Below the pieces are notes generated by a model. The model did not search any database and was not told the DNA's origin. It saw nothing but the letters and a program-made list of their open reading frames with translations. Shown in pieces: positions 21,477 to 33,002 of a stretch of DNA of 64,000 bases (positions are counted from its first letter, which is position 1; the number at the start of each line of letters is the position of its first letter). The stretch covers positions 62,001-126,000 of the forward strand of contig JALMQS010000899.1 in assembly GCA_024734495.1 (NCBI GenBank), read 5' to 3'. Made by a program: the position numbers and the translations under genes. The DNA comes from Forficula auricularia. Its lineage: Eukaryota; Arthropoda; Insecta; Dermaptera; Forficulidae.

Positions 21477-24321
21477 ATGTCTACATTGAGCATCCACTAT
21501 TCCAATATTCGCGGTCTCTTTAGCAATAAAACTTCCGTTTTCCAGCATCTCGAAGACGAAAGACCCTCCATTTTGGCCCTCACTGAAACCCAAATTGACA
21601 CAGACAAATCCGATACTCCAGATCTCAAATTCGGAAAATATATTCTACACCCCAAATTCCGCCGGTATAACGGCGTCTGTTGCTACGTTCGCGATAACAT
21701 CCCCTGCGAACGACTTGGATTTTTAGAAAAAAGCTTACGACGCATTATGGCTTAAAATTAATACTAAGACCTCAAGTAGAATTCTCTGTACAATCTATAG
21801 ATCTCCTAATGATAAAAAATTTAAAGAATTTTTCGATTATCTCGGCAATTGTGTGAATGTAATTCTTTCACGTTTTCCAAATTCTGAAGTCTCTTTCCTA
21901 GGTGACTTCAATGTACACAATAAGGACTGGTTGACATTCTCCAGATCCAACACCTCTGAAGGCAACGCTGCTCACATATTTGCAACTTCATATGACTTAA
22001 CCCAAATTAGAGATCGCCCCACTAGGATTCCGGACAACACAAACGACACCCCATATCTCCTCGACCTCTTTCTGTCATCTGCCCCTTCTCAATTCTCTTT
22101 TAGTATCTCTGCACCTCTAGGTAACTCAGACCACAACTTAATTAAAATCAAATCAAATATCAGCTTAGTAAAACCCGCTTTACCCTGCCCAAAGCCCAGA
22201 GAAATAAGGCTTTTTCTTAAAGCCAACTGGGATGAAATGTGTAACTTCTTCAGCTCTTTCCCATGGAATGATTACTGCTTCAGAAACAAAAATGCCACCG
22301 AATGTGCCTCTGCATTCTCTGAAGTGATTCAAATGGGCATTGAGTTATATGTCCCTTTCAAACGGGTAATTGGAAAACAGGACTCCAAGCCCTGGTTCAA
22401 TAAGTCTTGCTCTGAAGCAGTCAAACAAAAAAATAATGCTTTCTATAATTGGTCTTCGACACCATCAGAGGATAATTGCGTTCTCCTAACAAAAGCCCGA
22501 GCCCACTGTAAAAAAACAATCGATAATGCGATGAAGTCCTTCATTCAGAAAAAGCTGACAGGCTAGCAGCTTGCCCCAGCAGTTCAAACCAATTCTGGTC
22601 CCTTGATAAGTATGTAAAAAGAAATTTTACAAACTCATCATTTCCACCTCTCAATCTCTCCGACAACTCGATAGCCATTGACGCCTCCGACAAAGCCAAA
22701 GCTTTTGCCTCATAATTCGCGTCCAACTCAAACCTGGACGACAAAGGGCTTGAACCACCCACATACCCCCAGTACTAATATAATGTCAGATACTGTTTTC
22801 AGGATACCAGCAATTCTAAAGATCATCCGGAATCTAAAGAACAACTCTTATGCTGGCCCCGACGATATCCCTGCCATTCTCATTAAAAAATGTGCCCCTG
22901 AACTTGCTCCTATACTATCCAAATTATACAATCTCTCCTATAACTCTGGAATATTTCTGGAAGCCTGGAAACTAGCCAGAATCCAACCAATTAAGAAAAA
23001 AGGCGATTCTTCCAACATAAAAATTATCGACCCATAGCAATCACTTCTGTCTTATCCAAAATTATGGAAAAGGCCATCAACGAGCAAGTTCTACGACACT
23101 TAGAGTTAAATAAATCTATCCACGATAGGCAATACGGCTTCAGAGCAATCCCGGTCGACTGGTGACATCCTAGCATATGTAACTCATATCTGGAACAAAA
23201 CCTTGGAGGCCGGGAATGGGACCCTCGCGGTAGCTTTAGACATTTCAAAAGCCTTCGATATGGTCTGGCACAAAAATCTTCTTGCCAAATTGACCTCCGT
23301 CGGCCTTGCACCGAAACTCTGCAAGTTGCTCGAAAGTTTTCTTTCAGACCGTAGTATTAAGGTTGTCATCGATGGAATATCATCTTCCCCCTTCCACACC
23401 AACGCTGGAGTTCCTCAGGGATCGGTTATCTCCCCCACGCTTTTTCTTATCGATATCAACGACCTTCTAAACTTGCCCTCCAATCCGGTACATTGTTACG
23501 CAGATGACAGCACCCTACATAACGCCCCTGCATCGCATAAAAACCATGCAGACATTGCCTCTTCAATTAATTTAGACTTATGCAAACTTAAAAACTGGGG
23601 ATCCCAAAACTTATTTAACTTCAATGCAGGGAAAACTCAGTGTTGCCTTATTTCTAGGCGCGTCGACAGAAACCTCCCAAACATATCATTCGACTCAAAC
23701 TCACTAGAATTCAGGGATAAAATTTCAATGCTAGGCGTAACTCTAGGGTCTGACCTTTCATGGAATGACCATATCTCAACCACTGCTAAAGCTGCAGCGC
23801 GCAAGCTTGGTCTCCTATTTAGATCTAGACGCTGTTATACTCCCAGTCAACTTCTTATACTGTATAAGGCTCAAATTCGTCCCTGTCTCGAATATGGCTC
23901 TCATCTGTGGAGGGGTGCCTCCAAGCATTCTCTTGCTACACTGGATACAATTCAGAAGCGAGCAATTAAACTAATAGGAGAACCGGCTCTAACCAACTCA
24001 CTCGACTCCCTGGCTCACCGAAGAACCGTTTCTGCCCTTTCCCTGTACTACAGATACTATCACGGTGTCTGTTCAGTCGAGCTGAAACCAATTATCCCCC
24101 CTAATGCCCTCTTTACGAGAAACACGCGGTTTTCTAACGCTCAGCACCCCTTCGCTGTCAAATTGGATAAAAGTCGAACAAGCGCTTTCGCCAACTCTTT
24201 TATCCCTTTGACCTCCAGAGACTGGAACTCGCTCCCTGCCACCATCTTTCCCGCGACTTATAACCTTCAGCTATTTAAGACCCGTATCCACAGATACCTT
24301 CGTCCCCCGCCCAGCCCGTAA
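21477..24321 (+). pseudogene. Family B endonuclease-reverse transcriptase, multiply broken
   Basis: The endonuclease begins MSTLSIHYSNIRGLFSNK with ALTETQ, shifts near 21735, and continues with GDFNVHNKDWL and LGNSDHNLI. Near 22560 the frame shifts again. An in-frame TAA lies at about 22711, and further shifts occur near 22780, 23030 and 23150. The last and longest part (23203-24321, 372 codons) holds LDISKAFDMVWH, GVPQGSVISPTLF, CYADDS and the conserved C-terminal block with LEYGSHLWRGAS and SRDWNSLPA, ending naturally. Both catalytic aspartates of YADD are kept. The family is jockey-like without RNase H. At least five lesions make it inactive. Confidence 0.88.
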
Positions 24322-24441
24322 AATTATTTCTTCTTCTTTTCACGATGGAGGGGCCAACCCAGGCCTTTAGGGGTTGCACCTTTTTTGGTGTAACTCCTTC
24401 AGTCATCATTATCATTAAAAAAAAAAAAAAAAAAAAAAATA

Positions 24442-24982
24442 GTGGAACAAGTGTCATCCTTCAACTATCTCGGCGTTCAGATAACCAGCTCCAAAAGCGT
24501 TAGCATGGAAGTCAGACTCCAATCTATTAAGTCGTCCAAAATATCAGGATGCCTGAATGAAACGATTTGGTCAAACAAGTTTCTAGGTACGGAAGCAAAA
24601 GTACGCATCTATAAGACCGTTGTGTGACCAATTTTGACATATGCGGCCGAAACAAGAACAGACACCGCAAAATCAAGAGAAATATTGGAAGTTTGTGAGA
24701 TGAAATCGTTACGCAGAATTGCGGGTAAAACAAGGATGGACAAGGTAAGAAATGAAGATACTAGGGAAAAGTGCAATAAGTCAGCGTATAGGCCCAAAGG
24801 AGAAGAACAGAATGGAGTGCACACGTATTGCGAATGAATGAAGACCGGCTGGTGAGGAAGGTACATGACAACAACCCAACAGGGAAAAGAAGACGAGGCC
24901 GTCCAAAAAAACGATGAAAAGACGCTCTGGAATAAACAGGATCTTAGCCTAACAATAAGAATAAGAAGAAGAAAAAGAAGCA
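24442..24982 (+). mobile_element. RTE-like LINE C-terminal fragment
   Basis: It starts in frame as VEQVSSFNYLGVQITSSK and reads on through ISGCLNETIWSNKFLGTE, a stop in place of arginine (VV-stop-PILTYAAET) and MKSLRRIAGKTRMD. It ends in a decayed basic stretch around 24900-24970. It is a second copy of the family seen at 13.8 kb. Confidence 0.8.
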
Positions 24983-24999
24983 AAACAAAACTGAAATCA

Positions 25000-25575
25000 T
25001 GAAGAAAATAAAAGATTTGCCATTATCTGCTAAAACAGTACAAGATAGAACTGCCCAAGCAAAAATGGGATTTAATTCAAAACAAAAACTACTATGTTCT
25101 TCCTCAATCAGCTTAGAAAACAGGAAGATGCTATTGAAGACATATGTATGAAGCATAGCCATGTTCGGGTGTGAAACCTGGACAATTAGAGAAGCGGAGA
25201 GAAAGAGATAAAGGCTTTCGAAATATCATGCTACAGAAGAACGATGAATATCAAATGGATGGATAAAATTACAAATGAAGAAGTTCTTGGAAGAATCGGA
25301 GAAAGAAGAACCTTGTGGAAGAGTCTGAAGAAGAGAAGAGGTCAGATGATGGGGCACACACTGAGACATGGGGACTGCTTAGGGATATCTTGGAGGGGAG
25401 GTGGAAAAGAAAAGGGGAAGGGGAAGGCCCAGATCAGAATATTTCAATCAAATAATTGGGGATATGGGATGCGAGACATTTAGAGAGGTCAAACAGCTGG
25501 CCGGGGACACCTGAGTGGAGACAGCTGGTTGCATCAAACCAGTCTTAGGACTGTATACTCAATGATGATGATGAT
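25000..25575 (+). mobile_element. RTE-like LINE C-terminus with (ATG)n tail
   Basis: Frames read FGCETWTIREAERK, then MDKITNEEVLGRIGERRTLW, KSLKKRRGQMMGHTLRH, then after a shift LLRDILEG, and finally WRQLVASNQS. It ends with TCAATGATGATGATGAT, the trinucleotide tail usual for RTE. Several shifts and stops are present. Confidence 0.8.
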
Positions 25576-25674
25576 ATTCAATAATTATAGTTATTTGATT
25601 ACTAATTCTATTATTCTAGCAGAGCTAGCTAAAATACTTTATTATGTGCGGGTCCAGACAACTTTGCGAACCAC

Positions 25675-26070
25675 TGGCCTAGAGGCCTTTGATAGGTATG
25701 TGGATCTTCAGACGAATGCTGCGAATCCCCTGGTTCGACAGAGTTTCCAACAGAAATGTTTTGAAAAGATCAAACACACAGCGGGAACTCCCTCAACACT
25801 ATCAAGTGCCGGAAAATCTCTTACCTTGGTCACATCTTGAGAGATAGTAAATATCGACTGCTTCAATTGATTCTCAAAGGAAAAATTGAAGGTTGTCCTG
25901 GACCCGTGAGAAAACAGCAATCCTGGTTAAGAAATATTAGGGAATGGACCGGCATGCGAAGCGTAGAAGAACTGTTCCGCGTGGCAGAAAACACGGATGT
26001 CTTCACCAGAGTGATCGCCAACGACAAGGAAACCAGACAAGAAGAAGAAGAAAGATGGTGTTTTCCTAAA
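25675..26070 (+). mobile_element. Third RTE-like C-terminal fragment, different subfamily
   Basis: After a shifted start (MWIFRRMLRIPWFDRVSN) the frame at 25837 reads RDSKYRLLQLILKGKIEG, KQQSWLRNIREWTGMRSVEE and LFRVAENT. This is the well-known C-terminal signature of RTE polyproteins. It differs from the two preceding fragments, so three distinct RTE remnants are adjacent. Confidence 0.75.
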
Positions 26071-26322
26071 AATATAACATCGTTAAGTAGCTATATTTCC
26101 GCTAAGTTATTTCCAAAAAATTAAGACTAAATATAAACGAACTTATAAGATATGTTTTATTCATGTCAGAAGGGATCGCCGCCTCATTAGTCGAACCCAA
26201 GTGTCAAACCTACTATCAGAGCAGTTGGCTTAGAAGCGATATCCATCTGACATAGGTTTAATATGTGCTAAACAAATTTTTTTTATAAGACTGGAGTAAT
26301 TTTTGGAGACGGACTGATAAGT

Positions 26323-26546
26323 GAAATTGAGTGGATATTGATGAGGCAGTCCAAAAAAAGAAGATAATTTAACAATATATTGTTACTGCCACTGAAAGAG
26401 GAGACAGAGGGAATGTCGCATTGGATTTCATTCGCTGACTTTTCAAAACCCTGAAGAAGGAGGAATAGCTTCGGTTTTATGAATAAAAATATAGTGCAAA
26501 TTATCTTCTTTTTTGGACTGCTTCATCGATATCCACTCAATTTTTT
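26323..26546. repeat. Palindromic element, arms about 48 bp
   Basis: The left arm (26323-26371, AAATTGAGTGGATATTGATG...) is inverted at 26497-26546 with a few differences. The 125 bp loop contains CCCTGAAGAAGG and AGCTTCGG, placed like a decayed hammerhead core at 26453-26476 (CTGAAGA present, GAAAC not). Confidence 0.7.
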
Positions 26547-26942
26547 TATGTTTACAGATGATGATTAAAAAATATAAAATTCCAACCTTTTTAAATAAAA
26601 TTCATTTAATTTAAGAAGCATATATCATCGGCAACTGGAAACGCCACAAATCAAATAATAATTTACTCAAGTTATAAAAAAACTCCAGGGGAAGGCAATG
26701 GGAAACCACCCATGTGAAAAATTTCCCCAAGAAAATTACAGTGGAGAGGATACTCTCCATAGTAATTGCCGACGCTTGAAAAAAAACAATGCAAATTCTT
26801 TCCTTCCTCACATCAATATTTAAATTAAAAAAAAATATTTTAGTATCAAAATGTTGTTTTCCAATTAATAGTAAATAATAATTATAATATGTACTATTAA
26901 TCGTATTATTATATTTTGAATATAAAACAAAATGTATACCCA

Positions 26943-26979
<37 letters not shown>

Positions 26980-27754
26980 TTATATACATACACTCATGTG
27001 TAATATATTTTAATATTAAACACAGTAGCATAAATCAAATCAGCTAGCTATAAATTAAATCCCTCTCCATTTTAATTATTTATGTTTCAATGTGAACTGA
27101 AAGCAGAGAATCCAAACTCTATAATGACCATTATTTTTCTGTGTAATATTAGTGCACAGTTCCCATTATTTACTTATCTCAAATTCCAATACAATTTTTT
27201 TTTCGTTTGAAATTCAATAATTGCTTATTACTAGGCAGGTGGGACTATTGCAATCATTTAATTGACACGAAATGTAAAATGTAAATCCACTCACACAATA
27301 AAAAATATCTATTAAAATCCAGTAAAGTATTTTTTTGCACATTATCTTTAAACATATCTGAAACGTGAAGAAAAAACATTTCCAACCATATTATATATAT
27401 ATTTTTTTCTGTATGCGTGTCTATTTGGGTTCTGATTCCGACGATAACACAAGAAGGGAAAGTCGTAGAAAGTTCGTTCTGATGCAAAAATGTTTTTATT
27501 TCCGATGTGGAAAACTTTTTACATTTTGACTCTCTAGCTTTAGAACGTTCGGTTCGAAAATGCAAAAAACATAATTTTTTTCAATGATGTTATATTGAGA
27601 TTTTATCGTGTATCATAATAAATAGGAATAAATAAGCAATTTTTTTTCAATTTTAACATATTAAAAAATACTGCGAATGAAAGAGCATTGCAGATAACGA
27701 ACCAAAATAATATTCTTATTATTATGGTGTCTTAATTGGCCTCGTTGGCAAATT
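26547..27754. other. AT-rich spacer with TA microsatellite
   Basis: A (TA)n tract covers about 26945-26980. Minus-strand open frames of 103-110 codons here are AT-rich and have no recognisable domain. Confidence 0.4.
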
Positions 27755-28066
27755 TTTGCATTTCTACTTTTCTGGGGGCCTATAGATTATGTATACAAAT
27801 TTTGGTTGAGTTTGGTTCAAAGCGCTAGAATTTATATTTTTTAACCCTCCCCCCTATTGGTTGAGTTTTTGGAGAATTTTTCATAAGAATATCTCCAGCC
27901 GTTTTTATACCTACTGGACACAAAAGAGCGCGGACAGACAAATAGGAATTTTGTTGAAGGTGTTTTCTTTAATAGCTTTGCTTGAAACGTGTGCATCCAA
28001 AATTTGAGGCAATTTGGACCAATGTACAGACAAAACCTTAATTTTATATATATAGATTATAAAATT
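27755..28066 (+). repeat. Family Y repeat, short copy
   Basis: It carries the unit with GATTATGTATACAAAT and TTTGGTTGAGTTTGG, then CCAGCCGTTTTTA, GGAATTTTGTTGAAG and the end block CAATGTACAGACAAAACC followed by a TATATATAGAT terminus. The same order occurs at 52.0-52.6 and 62.3-62.8 kb. No coding capacity. It shares its first unit with RepX. Confidence 0.7.
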
Positions 28067-28154
28067 TCATTTTTTATTCTGAGCCTCCGGTTGATTCTGA
28101 ACAAGCCTGTGTGTTATGCATTCAAATTGTAAGAGCTGTCAACTTGTTGCCTAA

Positions 28155-28369
28155 TTAAATTTATAATTTTTCTCATTAATATATCAAAGAATAATTGATA
28201 TATCATCGAGAATTATTTTGACCGCGCTTATTTGAAAAAGATATTTATCACGAGACTACTGCGGATGACGCTATTGGAGTCTGCGGAGTCATAAGTCTTG
28301 TCAAAATAATTCTCGTTGATATATCAATTATTCTTTGATATATTAATGAGAAAAATTATAAATTTATTT
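28155..28369. repeat. Palindrome, arms about 65 bp
   Basis: The left arm 28155-28220 contains TTCTCATTAATATATCAAAG and ATTGATATATCA; its complement is at 28306-28369 with few differences. The 85 bp loop has GACGCTATTGGAGTCTGCGG, also found in a partial copy at 52.74 kb. Palindrome plus repeat status indicate a foldback-type mobile element. Confidence 0.8.
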
Positions 28370-28555
28370 AACATCATTATTTCAAGTTAGAAATATATAA
28401 GTTCAGAATATTATTTTCACTCAATATTTGACAAAAATTCCCTACAGCTAAATTGAAAGTTTTTGCCGAGAGTAGCAGAATTGTTATAAATTGAAGGAGA
28501 CAATAAAAGAGTGTGTCTTCTGCTGGAATTGTAAATTTTTAATTTATTTATAACG

Positions 28556-28591
28556 AGACTATAGTTTCGCGAGCTGTGCCCTCTTCATCAG
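28556..28591 (-). ncRNA. Hammerhead ribozyme-like motif
   Basis: Minus strand from 28591: CTGATGA, a 16-base stem II region (AGAGGGCACAGCTCGC), GAAAC, TATA, GTC, TC. The core CTGATGA/GAAA and the cleavage triplet GTC are canonical. AC and GT flanking TATA give the two-pair stem III seen in minimal type I hammerheads. Stem II pairs GAG with CTC but asymmetrically, so folding is imperfect. Confidence 0.6.
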
Positions 28592-28663
28592 TTTATTACA
28601 AGTGATTCAGAGGAATTAATGTATTCATTTAATTTAATTACCATGTGAATCAATTCTAATAGA

Positions 28664-28700
28664 CTGATGAAGGTGCAAAAACTCTCGAAACTATAGTCTC
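28664..28700 (+). ncRNA. Hammerhead ribozyme-like motif, opposite arm
   Basis: CTGATGA at 28664-28670, then a 16-base insert with no good stem II, GAAAC at 28687-28691, TATA, GTC, TC. Core and triplet are kept while stem II has decayed relative to the other arm. Confidence 0.5.
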
Positions 28701-28752
28701 GTTATAAATAAATTAAAAATTTATAATTCCAGTAGAAAGCACACTCTTTATT

Positions 28753-28911
28753 GTCACTTTCAAAGTTACAACTATGAGCTTTTTATCAGTTTTTTATATT
28801 ATAGTTTTTACTTCATGTTTTGAAAAATTTTTTGTCACTTTCAAAGTTACAACTATGAGCTTTTTATCAGTTTTTTATATTATAGTTTTTACTTCATGTT
28901 TTGAAAATTTT
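28753..28911. repeat. Tandem duplication, 81 bp period, two copies
   Basis: The unit beginning GTCACTTTCAAAGTTACAAC at 28753 restarts at 28834 and is nearly identical, including the end TTCATGTTTTGAAAA. It starts inside the end of the palindromic element. Confidence 0.9.
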
Positions 28912-28933
28912 CGGACCCTAAAGAAAAATTGTA

Positions 28934-29185
28934 TATCGTCGGCTTAGAGAGTAAACCTGCTAACTCCATTTTTAATCATATATGACATATTAATACCATT
29001 CGAAAGAAAAAGAGATGCTGCATCGTCCAAGTAAAACTGCTACTTAAAATTACGATCGTAAGTTGTAGAAAAAAAATGTAAAACATAGTATTTTCCATAA
29101 CAAGAATATTAAATTTTGTTTGTTTTCTCTGCCCTATAAAATTTTCTTGTTGTGAGTTAGCAGGTTTACTCTCTAAGGCGACGAT
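28934..29185. mobile_element. MITE with 32 bp terminal inverted repeats
   Basis: TATCGTCGGCTTAGAGAGTA...CTGCTAACTC on the left and its complement at 29154-29185 differ at one position. The interior (about 190 bp) is non-coding. TA lies at both borders, compatible with a mariner-type target, but the superfamily is not certain. Confidence 0.75.
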
Positions 29186-29864
29186 ATTTTTCTTCTTAGA
29201 GCATTTGGAAATATTCTTTTTTTTATCTCTATCCTTTTTTATTTCATCGTTCTAAAATAGAATCCCCATGTCATTTAGAAAACTTAATCATATAGCTTAT
29301 TAAATTTCCTGAGGAAGCTATTTGAAAAAATTGTATCTTATGAATATTAAGGAGTTCCATATTTTGATGCTCGAATTTCAAAAAAGCCTTTCTTATATGT
29401 TATCCATGTCATTATAGGAATTAATTAAATAATCTTTAAGAAATTCAAAGATATTTTTATAAAGCGAAATTTTAGAGAATACTTAGCCAGACTACCGTTT
29501 TATAAGAACCAATTGAGGTCCAGCTGATTCTCCATCCTGAACCAAGAGAGCGAAAAAAGATATGGTCCATCTAGGTGTTATTCCGTGTTATTCCGTTTAG
29601 TAGATTTGCTCGCGAATCTACTCCGCGGAATTCTAAATTAAATTATAGGAATTGACTGTCAAAATTTCAGCCCTTTAGGACAAGCGGTTTGGTATGTGGG
29701 TGATCTGTCACTATGTCACGGAACTGTTTTATTTTTATATAGAAGAAGATTTTAGGGCCCTTTCCCTCCTTTTTGGTTCGAAATTCATACGATCCTTTCT
29801 TTCTTAGCGGTCATCCATGTCATTATAGGAATGCACTATAAAAACGTCAGCCTTTAGATCCAGC
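29186..29864. other. Diverged repeats around CCATGTCATTATAGGAAT
   Basis: The phrase CCATGTCATTATAGGAAT occurs near 29405 and 29815, with a variant near 29645. TCACTATGTCACGG follows at 29710 and again at 30093, after the hAT insertion. This looks like a diverged multi-copy repeat. No gene. Confidence 0.45.
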
Positions 29865-30059
29865 CAGTGGCGTAGCCAGAAAATTTTCATGGGGGGGGGG
29901 GGGGCTCAATCCACAAAGCAAAATATTTAGTGGGAATTTTTTTTATTAAAACAAATAGGTACTTCAAGAAATTGCTGTTACTCATCCCATAAGCCCTGCC
30001 TTTGGGGATGGGAGGGGAGATTCTGACCCTCCCAAACCCTCGCCGTGGCTTCGCCCCTG
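29865..30059. mobile_element. Short non-autonomous hAT with target duplication
   Basis: It starts CAGTGGCGTAGCCAG and ends GCCGTGGCTTCGCCCCTG, an imperfect terminal inverted repeat. The flanks GATCCAGC (29857-29864) and GGTCCAGC (30060-30067) are an 8 bp duplication with one difference. A G run near the left end and GGGGATGGGAGGGG inside are typical of this type. Confidence 0.7.
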
Positions 30060-30067
30060 GGTCCAGC

Positions 30068-31380
30068 TGTTTGGACTGTGCGTTGTTTGTCACTATGTCA
30101 CGGCACTGTTTTATATATAGAGATGAAAGAAAAAATTAATGTAATTCCTATAAGAATATTTTAACCAAGCACGGAGCGGAGCTGAAGTAAATAAATACTT
30201 TAATGCTTTAATCGAGAGGAGCAACTCAAAAAAGTGGTCGCGCCAATGCCCTGATTTCTACATATAAAATAAATATGTATATCTGTTAAATGATGGAAAA
30301 TTAATATTGACCTACCTCTTAGTCTAGATTTAAAAATTAATACTCGTATGTGGCCATTGAGCCTCTAGAAGATATGGAAATTTTGAAAAAATTCATCTAG
30401 TTTTATAAAATTCAAAAATTCCAAGTTAATATTAAAAATTAAATAAAAAAACCCTTCTACATTGAAAATTACTTTGAGTTGCCAGCAGAATTTAACAATT
30501 GATTTCTTTATAACCTTTGATTAAAATATATATATCTATCAGAGATTTTTTGTCTTTAGGGTTGAGTTTACTGCCAGGAATGCAATTTTGGCAGCAGTGT
30601 TTGATTCCTGAAGGGGTAAAACTTTCTTTATATATATATACCATCTATATATATATAAAAGCCATTGTCAGACAGTACCTGTGGCGCCTTAGCGTACGAT
30701 GTGGGAGAAAAAGCAACTAATATTTAATGACAGTTGTTATATTGTCAAATTTTACAAACAAAACATATCTATTCTCTATATTATATATCTATAATATCTC
30801 TATACATTAATATACTCCTCTATTAGATTTACGGCGTGCCTCATTTGAAATTTTAGTAGGCAAATTTATTAATTTTAAATATATTATATATTAATATATA
30901 TTTAATTTTTTGGAAATAATTCATACCGCGAAAATTAATTTTTTAAGAAAAATATAAATTCTTAAAATTTTAGTAGACAAATTAATTTTAAAATATATAT
31001 ACTAAATATTAGGTATATATTTTTAAGTTATAATATAAGTTTTAATGAGATATGATTTAATATGGGATAATGAGATTAATTATTAATTTATTACTGCGCG
31101 GGTCATTTGAAATTTTAGTAGATAAATTAATTTTAAAATTATTATATATAATTAATTTAGAGACACTTTTTAGATGAATTTAAATATTGAAATGTATTAT
31201 TAAAAAAAGAAAAAGGTTTCCAACCGATCGGGAACTTCGAGAGAAATGGTTGCATGCTCTAATAAAATATTTATAAAGCATTTAATGATATTTTTTTATC
31301 TTTCTTTGATCAATATTCATTATTCAAAAAAATATTTTTTTCAAAACATATAATTACGGACAGGTAATAATCACATCTCG
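30068..31380. other. AT-rich spacer with three spaced repeat units
   Basis: AAATTTTAGTAG followed by ACAAAT or AATAAATT recurs near 30850, 30965 and 31110, about 120-145 bases apart. Small TA tracts are at 30620-30660. No gene is supported. Confidence 0.4.
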
Positions 31381-31518
31381 AGACGCTGCCCGCCAGGGCC
31401 ACCAGCCCGGAGGGCCGAGCGGTGCCGGGCGTGCCGTAGGCACGCCGGGTACTGCTCGTATATAGATATAGATATACAGATTAATCAAAATGATTCTTCT
31501 TCTTCTTCTTCTTCTTCT
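31381..31518. other. GC-rich stub plus (TTC)n
   Basis: About 75 bases (31381-31455) are strongly GC-rich (GGGCCACCAGCCCGGAGGGC and a CGTGCCGTAGGCACG palindrome). A TATAGATATAGATAT stretch and (TTC)n at 31496-31518 follow. It looks like the end of an unclassified short element. Confidence 0.4.
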
Positions 31519-31559
31519 TATTCTTCTATATAGGTGTGAACACCTGTTCTCCAACATAT

Positions 31560-31938
31560 TATAATCAGTCATCAGGGTCATAACTCTCTTTCCATCGTTT
31601 TTTTGGTCTTCCACGGCTTCTGACCCCCTCGGGACGGTTTTTTGCCAATATTTTCGGGAGACGGTCGTCTTGCATTCTGTCTACATGGGCAGCCCAGCAT
31701 TTTCTTCTTACATGAACCCAATCGACTATGTCCTGAAGACCGCTTATTTTCCTAAGGTGTTCGCTCCGGATTTTGTCATGTAGGGTCTTCGAATGGATGG
31801 CTCTTACAACTCTCATCTCAGTTGTCCGGAGAAGCTGCTTTGTAACGGTTGTGTCTGCCCTGGACTCAACCCCATATGTTATTATCGGGCGAACACAGGT
31901 CTTATATATCCTAATTTTACTTTCGGAAGACATAAACT
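31560..31938 (-). pseudogene. RTE-like LINE C-terminus, open for 122 codons
   Basis: The minus-strand frame starts MSSESKIRIYKTCVRPIITY and reads RTTEMRVVRAIHSKTL, HDKIRSEHLRKISGLQD, WAAHVDRMQDDRLPK and RGRPKKRWKE before a stop at 31565. This is the C-terminal signature of RTE-clade polyproteins, with the usual RGRPKKRW ending. The reading frame is clean, so the copy is younger than the other RTE remnants. It is strongly 5'-truncated. Confidence 0.85.
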
Positions 31939-32008
31939 TATTTTATCCAATCTAGCCTGGAAAAATAATTTTATGTCTTCCGAAAGTAAAACTAGGATAT
32001 ATAAGACC
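31899..32008. repeat. Inverted duplication at the 5' end of the RTE copy
   Basis: GTCTTATATATCCTAATTTT... (31899-31938) reappears in opposite orientation at 31967-32008 with one or two changes, separated by 28 bases. This is the layout left by LINE insertion with 5' inversion. Confidence 0.8.
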
Positions 32009-32126
32009 AAAATGTTCATCGGGTTTTATTTAGATGAATATATTTCATAAAGTATTACATGAAAAATAGTGAATGATATACGTATTATCTAAAGAAAAAG
32101 CACAGTTTTAAGTTTCTTAAATATCA

Positions 32127-32410
32127 TTACAAATGTTCTAGGTGCTCTCTTCGTGTTACACGACAAAGATCTATGCAGTAGTCACGTTCGACCCTTAGAC
32201 GTCCGAGCATGTCCCTGTCAAGGTTCACCTGCGATCCTGAAGTTCAGTCAATGTTGTCGGCAAAGGTAGTAAGTAAACAATGTCTTTCACGTATCCCAAA
32301 AGAAAACCCAGACTGGCCATCTCAATACTCTCCCATTATATTCTATAGAATATAAATGTGAAAGTAAAAATAAAAAACTGTAAGGTCAGGAGACCTTGTG
32401 GCCCAGCTGA
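32127..32410 (-). pseudogene. Tc1/mariner-like DDE transposase C-terminal relic
   Basis: The minus strand reads WATRSPDLT (near 32400; compare the common PRSPDLTPCDFFLWG block). After an interruption it reads VNLDRDMLGRLRVERDYCID and CRVTREHLEHL, ending at a stop at 32127. The interruption (about 32335-32380) holds TATATTCTATAGAATATA, which also occurs at 58.49 kb, so a small insertion split the gene. Frame shifts are present. Confidence 0.65.
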
Positions 32411-33002
32411 AGAGTACTAAAACACCCTGAGCGCAGCGCCCAATCCCACTGATTTGGAATGGTTGTTTCCTAAACTCTCAAAGAGCTGATATCCCAAACT
32501 CCATAACCCAACAAGACGGAGGGGCAAAGAGACATCTGAACAAGGAACTTCCAAACCCGTGGATTTGGTGCTGCGCTCAGGACCATATTTATTGGCACTG
32601 TCCCCCCCCCCCTGCTCCCCATAACTTTAAAATCTAGAATCTACGAATAATAAATATTCAATTAGAACAAAAAATTCGGAATGTAACAGGTAGCTAACCA
32701 ATTAAATAACCTGGGTAACAATTTTGATTTTTCTAATCGCAAAATTTTAGATAAAGAGCCAAATTTAGAAAAATATTAATTATAGAAATGATCGAAATTT
32801 AAAACATGGGCTGTTTTTCTAATTTATAGAGAAAAATTATTTTTCGTTAATATTGATATTTTATATTTGAATTAAAGTTAATTTTGTCACAAACACAATT
32901 TGTGTCATTGTCTATATTCAAAATATGTATATAATTTCTTTAGTACTGCTTTTTATTCCTTAGAAAAATGAACTTTTTTTCCTTTTTTTAATTCATTAAA
33001 TT
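32411..33002. other. AT-rich spacer with a C run
   Basis: A C run at 32602-32611. No gene. Confidence 0.4.

Larger units (their letters stand above)
21290..24441 (+). mobile_element. Jockey-like LINE (family B), long copy
   Basis: The copy spans endonuclease, reverse transcriptase, C-terminal region, 3' UTR (24322-24416) and poly(A) (24417-24440). The 3' UTR holds CAGGCCTTTAGGGGTTGCAC and GGTGTAACTCC, a tail shared in part with the SINE at 54.8 kb. The 5' end is not firm: sequence upstream of the ATG at 21477 has no comparison copy. No ORF1 with zinc knuckles is present, so the copy probably lacks its ORF1. An RTE fragment abuts the poly(A). Confidence 0.85.
28497..28757. mobile_element. Palindromic element with a hammerhead-like motif in each arm
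   Basis: The arms (28497-28600 and 28655-28757) share GAGTGTG, TTCTGCTGGAATT, TTATTTATAACGAGACTATAG and, inward, the hammerhead core. A partial copy of one arm with its outer flank is at 52985-53125. The arrangement of two inverted ribozyme-bearing repeats around a short spacer recalls the inverted terminal repeats of Penelope-like elements. No protein is encoded. Confidence 0.7.
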
